Below, piece by piece: positions 59,187-64,000 of a stretch of DNA of 64,000 nt. Made by a program: the position numbers and the translations under genes. Location: positions 4,800,835-4,864,834 of the forward strand of contig OX638352.1 in the NCBI GenBank assembly GCA_951813545.1, read 5' to 3'. Source of the DNA: an uncultured Poribacteria bacterium (GTDB taxonomy: Bacteria > Poribacteria > WGA-4E > WGA-3G). Under the pieces are notes generated by a model. That model searched no databases. It was not told the DNA's origin and was given only the letters and a program-made list of their open reading frames with translations. Numbering within the stretch: position 1 is the stretch's first letter; each line of letters starts with the position of its first letter.

Positions 59187-61670
59187 CTAAAAAACGTGAT
59201 ACCAAGTGCCAGTAATTACGTACCCGGGTTTTGCTAAAAGCCGTTCTTTGGCAAATGCGTTGAAATTTAAGGCTCTCGCAACATTAATTCTCGCAATGAG
59301 ATCATTTCTACCGAACTGCAGTCCGATGCCTATATTCCCATTCGGATCAAAGGAATACTTAGCATCTGAAGCGTTCCAGACTTGTCCTTCATCAAGGAAC
59401 GCGATTATATACGCGCTTCTGAAAATAGACCACTTCGTTATCTCAGCCAACGGATAATGATATTCAATATTGAATAAAAACCCGCGGTCGCCTGCAAAAG
59501 CATACTGAGAGTGCTTGTTCCAATTAGACGTAGTTTCTTTTTCTGCTTCGTCTGCGGGTGCGAACAGGGGGTAACCTCTCAATCCGCCCGGTCCACTAAT
59601 CGCAAATTGGCGTTGTATTGGTAAATGCTTGTTAGAAAAACCGAGGAGCAATCGGGTGCGAATCCGATGTTCACCAAGCGGATACGCATATCGAAGGTGC
59701 AATTGATAACGTGTAAAATCAAAATCAGATCCGAATGATGGGTTACTATGTTCTAAGAAGAGTGTACTGTGCCAACCGAGGGAATTTACTCGCATATCAA
59801 AATCATATTGGAAGGTGATACTCTGCATACCACCCGGGTCTATGGGTGGATTCCCTCTCACCTTCCGACGAGATTTCCAATTTATAACTGACCAATCTGT
59901 GCTCTTTTGAAGACTATCATGTGTCTCGGCAACCACTGCTAATCTGACTGAATGGGTCGGCATGACCGGTTCCCATCTCAATGCGAGTTCAACGCCTTTT
60001 CGTTGGTAATAGTTTGGATAGTCGTATCCACCGTAAATCCGGTAAAGCTGAGAAGACGAACTGTCGTAATTTGGGAAAAGCTCAGGCGCAATTGCATCTG
60101 TCAATCGATGAATCTGTGCTGTAAGTCCCAAGTTCCAGATGTAGGGTTTCCCCAAATTCGCTGTTCCACCCAAACGGTAGTACAACTGCTTATTGCCCTC
60201 CGCGTAACTTAGGTTTCCAAAGAATTTCGAGGTTTGGTTGCGCATTGGATCTCCAACACCCCATAACCAAAGCGGTCCAACCTCTTTTCGTTTCCCAACT
60301 TCAAAATTAGTACCGATTTTCCAACCCGTGACACGGTTAAAACCGGAGGTTATCAGCGGGTTAAAACCGAGGTAAATGTCGGTGGCAAGCTGTTTTTCAT
60401 CAACAGTAATCGTTGCGATGTACTTTGAGTCTTCTTCATCAACCTGTAGGTTTATCTCATCAAAATGGGGCATCACTTTAAACAGCGTCTTAAGTGCCTG
60501 TTCGATGTCTTCAGAACCGTTTTCAAGCGTTTGCTGAATCTTTGCCTCCGAAATCTTTTTATTTCCTCGGATGCGGACCTCGTGAATAGGTGCATCTCCT
60601 GCCCAAAATCGGGTTGCCATAGGTAATGTTTGTGCATCTAATTTTTGCGAAACCAACTTGTCGCCTATTGATCTGTGGATTTGATTGCCACGGGATCCAG
60701 AAATTTTCAGAGATTCCAGTACCGATATGGTTTTAGGAAGATTGTCCACAGTAATTATCGCAGTCCGTTTGGTATCTTTTTCTTCAACCCGCAGAGATAC
60801 CTTTCTGGAACTCTTACGGAGCAAACTGGCAAGGACAGGCATAACCTTCACAATATCCCCAGAACCGTTTCCAAAGACTTTCATAATATTGGCTCTTTCG
60901 GCTGCTATCGTGTCCCCAATCTGCTTTGGATTCATCCCTCCAGATACTGCCAAACCGTTCTGTATCTGCAGTTCATGAATTGGTTTACCATCGATTTGCC
61001 AATCCCAAGACTTTGTCTGTTTACGTGCCTCTTGTAAGACCGGTGTCTTTTTCTCTTCACTCTTATTTATATCTGGAAGTTTTGGATCTAATTCGATGGA
61101 TTCGGGTTCTGGAAGAACTGGAGGCGGTGCAAGTTTCAAATCACGAGGTTTGAGAGCCATCAACTCAGGAATTTCAATACCGAGTTGATTGAGATTTAAC
61201 AGCAATTCGCCGAGCCGCTTTTGCGGAATTTCACCAACGATATTTATCAAATATACACCACTGTTGCTATTGACGATGACAAAGATTCCGTCAATAGTTT
61301 CACCTCTTTGGAGTGTATAGAGATGCAAATTGTCGCTTCCGACATCGCCTTGCCAGTGTTCCCCAAGCACGTTCCATCCGCGTCCCTTCAGTGTCTTTTC
61401 ATAGTACTGAACAACTTCCTTAAGATCAATAGAACGGTGCCGGTAATTGCAGAGATGCAGATTGTTTATACTGTTGAACAACGGGGCAATATGGGCAGCG
61501 GGATCCTCCATCACGAGAGCAATAACACGCCTATCTAAATCAAACTGGAATTCAGGCGATGGCACATTTGGACAATCAAAAGCGACAGTGCCATCATCTG
61601 GCTGTGAACGCGCTGTTGAACTCATGAGAAATAGAAGCACTATCAATGCTTTCGTTATAGCATATTTCAT
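59187..61670 (-). CDS. Omp85/BamA-like outer-membrane protein with large N-terminal periplasmic region
   Basis: 827 residues with a signal peptide (ALIVLLFLMSSTARS). Residues about 25-175 resemble a DUF4252-like domain (IDGIFVIVNSNSG, LLLNLNQLGIEIPELMAL). Then come POTRA-like repeats to about 440 (HEVRIRGNKKISEAKIQQTL, KTLFKVMPHFDEINLQVDEE). The C-terminal half is a beta-barrel with the Omp85 loop-6 motif GPGGLRGYP and ends GTWYHVF. AAGGGAG precedes the ATG. Neighbours are PA14/TonB proteins upstream and DUF4159 downstream, so it may transport or assemble those partners. Confidence 0.86.
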   Translation of the reverse strand: MKYAITKALIVLLFLMSSTARSQPDDGTVAFDCPNVPSPEFQFDLDRRVIALVMEDPAAHIAPLFNSINNLHLCNYRHRSIDLKEVVQYYEKTLKGRGWNVLGEHWQGDVGSDNLHLYTLQRGETIDGIFVIVNSNSGVYLINIVGEIPQKRLGELLLNLNQLGIEIPELMALKPRDLKLAPPPVLPEPESIELDPKLPDINKSEEKKTPVLQEARKQTKSWDWQIDGKPIHELQIQNGLAVSGGMNPKQIGDTIAAERANIMKVFGNGSGDIVKVMPVLASLLRKSSRKVSLRVEEKDTKRTAIITVDNLPKTISVLESLKISGSRGNQIHRSIGDKLVSQKLDAQTLPMATRFWAGDAPIHEVRIRGNKKISEAKIQQTLENGSEDIEQALKTLFKVMPHFDEINLQVDEEDSKYIATITVDEKQLATDIYLGFNPLITSGFNRVTGWKIGTNFEVGKRKEVGPLWLWGVGDPMRNQTSKFFGNLSYAEGNKQLYYRLGGTANLGKPYIWNLGLTAQIHRLTDAIAPELFPNYDSSSSQLYRIYGGYDYPNYYQRKGVELALRWEPVMPTHSVRLAVVAETHDSLQKSTDWSVINWKSRRKVRGNPPIDPGGMQSITFQYDFDMRVNSLGWHSTLFLEHSNPSFGSDFDFTRYQLHLRYAYPLGEHRIRTRLLLGFSNKHLPIQRQFAISGPGGLRGYPLFAPADEAEKETTSNWNKHSQYAFAGDRGFLFNIEYHYPLAEITKWSIFRSAYIIAFLDEGQVWNASDAKYSFDPNGNIGIGLQFGRNDLIARINVARALNFNAFAKERLLAKPGYVITGTWYHVF

Positions 61671-61682
61671 CCGGAATCTCCC

Positions 61683-62861
61683 TTACTGCTCACTGTCAAT
61701 GTCCTTCAGACGTTGCTGTAGTTTTCTCAAAGCATCTGGAACGCGAGATTTGCTGGGACGATAGATAACTTCGGGGGGTACAATCTTCCCGGATCGGGTT
61801 GACTCGCGACGCCAATTCCATTTGGGGGTCGTTACTGAGATGGAACGAGTCCACTTATTAGAAACGGGCTCTTTCGGGGGTTGATAGTACCACTGTAGCG
61901 CGATGAAGTGTCGAGGTCCCTGGAAGTAGTGAATCTCAACCGGATAGATGCCTGCTGTAAGCGTTATGTGCCCTTGTTTACCTATTGCTGCGTGCATGCC
62001 GTCGTTATCCACAACCAGCGTGCCGTCGATATATAATTTTGCGCCGTCATCTGCGTAAAGTCCGAAGGTATAACGCCCCGGTGTGTCAATTGCCAACTGC
62101 CCACGAAAGCGAATCGCAAAATCCTCAACGACAGATTGTCTGTCTGGTGTGGGAAATCCGTCGGTATACTTTCGTTCAGGGACATCAAGATTTGGTGTGA
62201 CAAAGGTATAGACAGGTGTCAAAAGATCGAAATCTGGCATCTGGCGGATCGTGCCACCCGGTACGTAGACTTGCCCGACTAATCCGTGTCCGGGCATTAC
62301 GTCTGTCCCAAAGATACCGAGTCCTGGATTTATACCGTCAAACGTTGCGAGCTCCACATCCGATGCACTTGTGCCCTGAGCAAAGCCTTTTCCTGTCCCA
62401 TATCCTCCACGTCCAGATCCGTTGCGTCCAGGTCCCCCAACACCACCCCCTCGCTGTCCTTCAATGACCACGGGACCCGCCAGTGTGCCATCATCCTCGC
62501 CAAAACTGGCATTGGAGACAGGACTCGGGCTATCCGCTTGTGGAAGGTCAGCGTATGTAACAATGTCAGGTGCGACATCAGCATGAACGGGTGCTTTCGG
62601 CACACTTACTTCCGGCGCGTACGTCGGCGAAGCAGGAGAAGAGGGTGACGCTTCAGTCTCGTTCACTCGTGGCACCAAAGGTGTTCGTGGCGGCAAAATC
62701 CTCAGTCTCTCTCGTTTCTCGGATTCCGGCTCCAGTATTTCAGCTGATATATGCTCTTTCTCCATGTTGAAATGATTCACAAGAAACGGTGAGATCGCTA
62801 ACATCAACCCTACGTGGAGCGCAAAAGATAGCAATAAGGCACGATTCGTGTATCTTCGCAT
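61683..62861 (-). CDS. TonB-like anchored PA14 domain protein, copy 1
   Basis: 392 residues. Membrane segment LLLSFALHVGLMLAISPFLV, then a Pro/Ser-rich linker (about 60-150), then a Gly-rich run. A PA14-type beta-sandwich follows at about 215-340 (RFRGQLAIDTPGRYTFGLYA, DDGAKLYIDGTLVVDNDG, AGIYPVEIHYFQGPRHFIAL). PA14 domains bind sugars or partner proteins. The final DALRKLQQRLKDIDSEQ is helical. The ATG overlaps the end of the upstream paralog within one base. Confidence 0.82.
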   Translation of the reverse strand: MRRYTNRALLLSFALHVGLMLAISPFLVNHFNMEKEHISAEILEPESEKRERLRILPPRTPLVPRVNETEASPSSPASPTYAPEVSVPKAPVHADVAPDIVTYADLPQADSPSPVSNASFGEDDGTLAGPVVIEGQRGGGVGGPGRNGSGRGGYGTGKGFAQGTSASDVELATFDGINPGLGIFGTDVMPGHGLVGQVYVPGGTIRQMPDFDLLTPVYTFVTPNLDVPERKYTDGFPTPDRQSVVEDFAIRFRGQLAIDTPGRYTFGLYADDGAKLYIDGTLVVDNDGMHAAIGKQGHITLTAGIYPVEIHYFQGPRHFIALQWYYQPPKEPVSNKWTRSISVTTPKWNWRRESTRSGKIVPPEVIYRPSKSRVPDALRKLQQRLKDIDSEQ

Positions 62862-62862
62862 T

Positions 62863-64000
62863 TTATTTTATTTTCTCAATTCCCTTAAGTCGTTGCTGCA
62901 GTTTCTTCAATGCATCTGGAACACTTGACTTACCCAGACGATAGATAACTTCAGGTGGCACAATTTGCCTATATGCATTTGGCGGCTGATAGAACCATTG
63001 AAGCGCGATTTCATAACGGGGACCTTGGAAATATTGGATTTCAAATGGATGTGTCCCCGCTGTTAATTCTATACTTCCGCGTTTCCCAAGTTCTACAAAG
63101 TGCCCATCAATTTCCCACGATACACTGGTGTTTTTTGATAGATCCTTACGCCCCTTGCCACGCATGATTCCGTGAACGCCATCATTATTGATAACAAGCG
63201 TACTGTTGATGTATAACTTTGAACCATCATCCGATAAAAGCCAGAAGACGTATTTGCCGGGCGTATCTACAGCCAATTTTCCACGGAAACGAACTGCGAA
63301 ATTCTCAACGACAGTCTGCTTTTCCGGCGTAGGAAATCCTTTCGTATATTCTCTTATCGGGACATCCAAATTCGGCGTAATAAAGGTATAGATGGGTGTC
63401 AAAGCCCCAAAATCCGGCATCCACTCGATTTTGCCACCGGGCACATAAACCTGTCCTATTAAACCGTATCCGGGTATTACGTCCGTGCTGAAGATACCGA
63501 GTCCTGCATCTACCGTATTAAGCGTTACTTCTGATACACCTGTCCCATGGGCAAATCCGTTTCCCCGACCATACCCGCCACGTTCGGGTCCCCCAACACC
63601 AGTTCCTTGTTGTCCTTCAATGACCACGGGACCCGCCAGTGTGCCATCATCTTCACCAAAACTGGCATTGGACACCGGGCTTGGCCTGTCCGCTTGTGGA
63701 AGGTCAGCGTATGTAACAATGTCAGGTGCGACATCAGCATGAACGGGTGCCTTAGGTACACTCACCTCTGGTGCGTACGTTGGTGAATCAGGAGCAAAGG
63801 ATGATTCGGTTTCGTTCACTTGTGGCACTACAGGTGAACGCGCGGGTAAAACCCTTCGTCTCACCTGTTTCTCAGTTTCCGGCTCTAATATCTCAACCGA
63901 TATACTCTCTTTTTGTAAAGTAAAGTGATTGATGAGAAACGGGGAAATCGCTAACATCAATCCTACGTGAAGCGCAAAAGATGCCAATAAGGCGCGGTTT
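62863..64000 (-). CDS. TonB-like anchored PA14 domain protein, copy 2 (start outside window)
   Basis: The frame runs off the right edge; the visible part begins at NRALLASFALHVGLMLAISP, so only about 5-10 residues are missing compared with copy 1. The order is the same: anchor, Pro-rich linker, and PA14 (RFRGKLAVDTPGKYVFWLLS, DDGSKLYINSTLVINNDG, FEIQYFQGPRYEIALQW). It has an extra short insertion (RGKGRKDLSKNTSVSWEIDG) in the PA14 domain and lacks the basic stretch before the C-terminal helix. Confidence 0.82.
   Translation of the reverse strand, partial: NRALLASFALHVGLMLAISPFLINHFTLQKESISVEILEPETEKQVRRRVLPARSPVVPQVNETESSFAPDSPTYAPEVSVPKAPVHADVAPDIVTYADLPQADRPSPVSNASFGEDDGTLAGPVVIEGQQGTGVGGPERGGYGRGNGFAHGTGVSEVTLNTVDAGLGIFSTDVIPGYGLIGQVYVPGGKIEWMPDFGALTPIYTFITPNLDVPIREYTKGFPTPEKQTVVENFAVRFRGKLAVDTPGKYVFWLLSDDGSKLYINSTLVINNDGVHGIMRGKGRKDLSKNTSVSWEIDGHFVELGKRGSIELTAGTHPFEIQYFQGPRYEIALQWFYQPPNAYRQIVPPEVIYRLGKSSVPDALKKLQQRLKGIEKIK

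Noticed and set aside
1..64000. tRNA, rRNA, CRISPR array, prophage or transposase genes
   Set aside because: I scanned for spaced direct repeats and transposase or integrase motifs and did not see any; absence is from reading, not from a search tool.

Overview
The window looks like a chromosomal piece of an uncultured, Gram-negative-type bacterium of moderate GC (roughly the upper 40s percent by eye). I infer a Candidatus Poribacteria-like or related marine/sponge-associated lineage. The grounds are four phytanoyl-CoA-dioxygenase-like genes, LamG and CBM9-like secreted proteins, DUF4159 genes, a TPR/FG-GAP/UnbV giant, TonB-like proteins carrying VWA or PA14 domains, an Omp85 protein and a UPF0164/PorV-like barrel. 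This is inference from gene content. Housekeeping genes (dnaE, acnA, ftsH-folP-acpS, dinG, mqnD-like) show it is not a plasmid or phage. No tRNA, rRNA, CRISPR array, transposase or prophage was recognised.

Layout. 1-785: 5' part of an AAA ATPase running off the left edge. 1119-4933: a small coiled-coil gene coupled to a 1184-aa TPR/FG-GAP/UnbV protein, then a repeat-rich gap. 5306-11236: MFS transporter, dnaE (with an apparently intact PHP domain) and an aldo/keto reductase. 11237-14776: dispersed hairpin repeats, a small lipoprotein, a LamG gene remnant and acnA. 15195-24439 (minus strand): TonB-like VWA protein with a DRG/TGS GTPase, then M20 amidohydrolase, cyclase/NB-ARC/TPR protein and a TPR protein. 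24578-29775 (plus): M28 peptidase, HtrA-like lipoprotein protease, DinG-family helicase. 29868-38465 (minus): lipoprotein, M6 protease, zinc-ribbon protein, long flotillin-like SPFH protein with 22-residue repeats, and a beta/gamma-crystallin plus ThuA-like protein.

38989-47615: SdiA-regulated-type beta-propeller, MqnD-like enzyme, THUMP/methyltransferase, GcvH-like protein lacking the lipoyl lysine, YigZ, PorV/UPF0164-like barrel and the ftsH-folP-acpS cluster. 47995-56929 is an accessory island: CBM9-like protein, small membrane protein, GH43-like protein, four PhyH dioxygenases, a fused MNT-HEPN protein, an SDR gene split by an in-frame TAG, a Nudix hydrolase and a LamG protein. 57169-64000 (minus) is an envelope cluster: two tandem TonB-like/PA14 proteins, an Omp85 barrel with a large periplasmic front end, and two DUF4159 paralogs.

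The most system-like candidates are the 57-64 kb envelope operon, the flotillin protein with about eleven 22-residue (2 x 11) repeats, and the lone non-lipoylatable GcvH-like protein. Promoter-like sequences of the form TTGACA/TTTACA/TTGAAA - 17 or 18 bases - TAAAAT/TATAAT occur before several genes, so a sigma-70-like consensus probably applies. Starts were chosen from Shine-Dalgarno-like sequences and gene overlaps; several are GTG or TTG.
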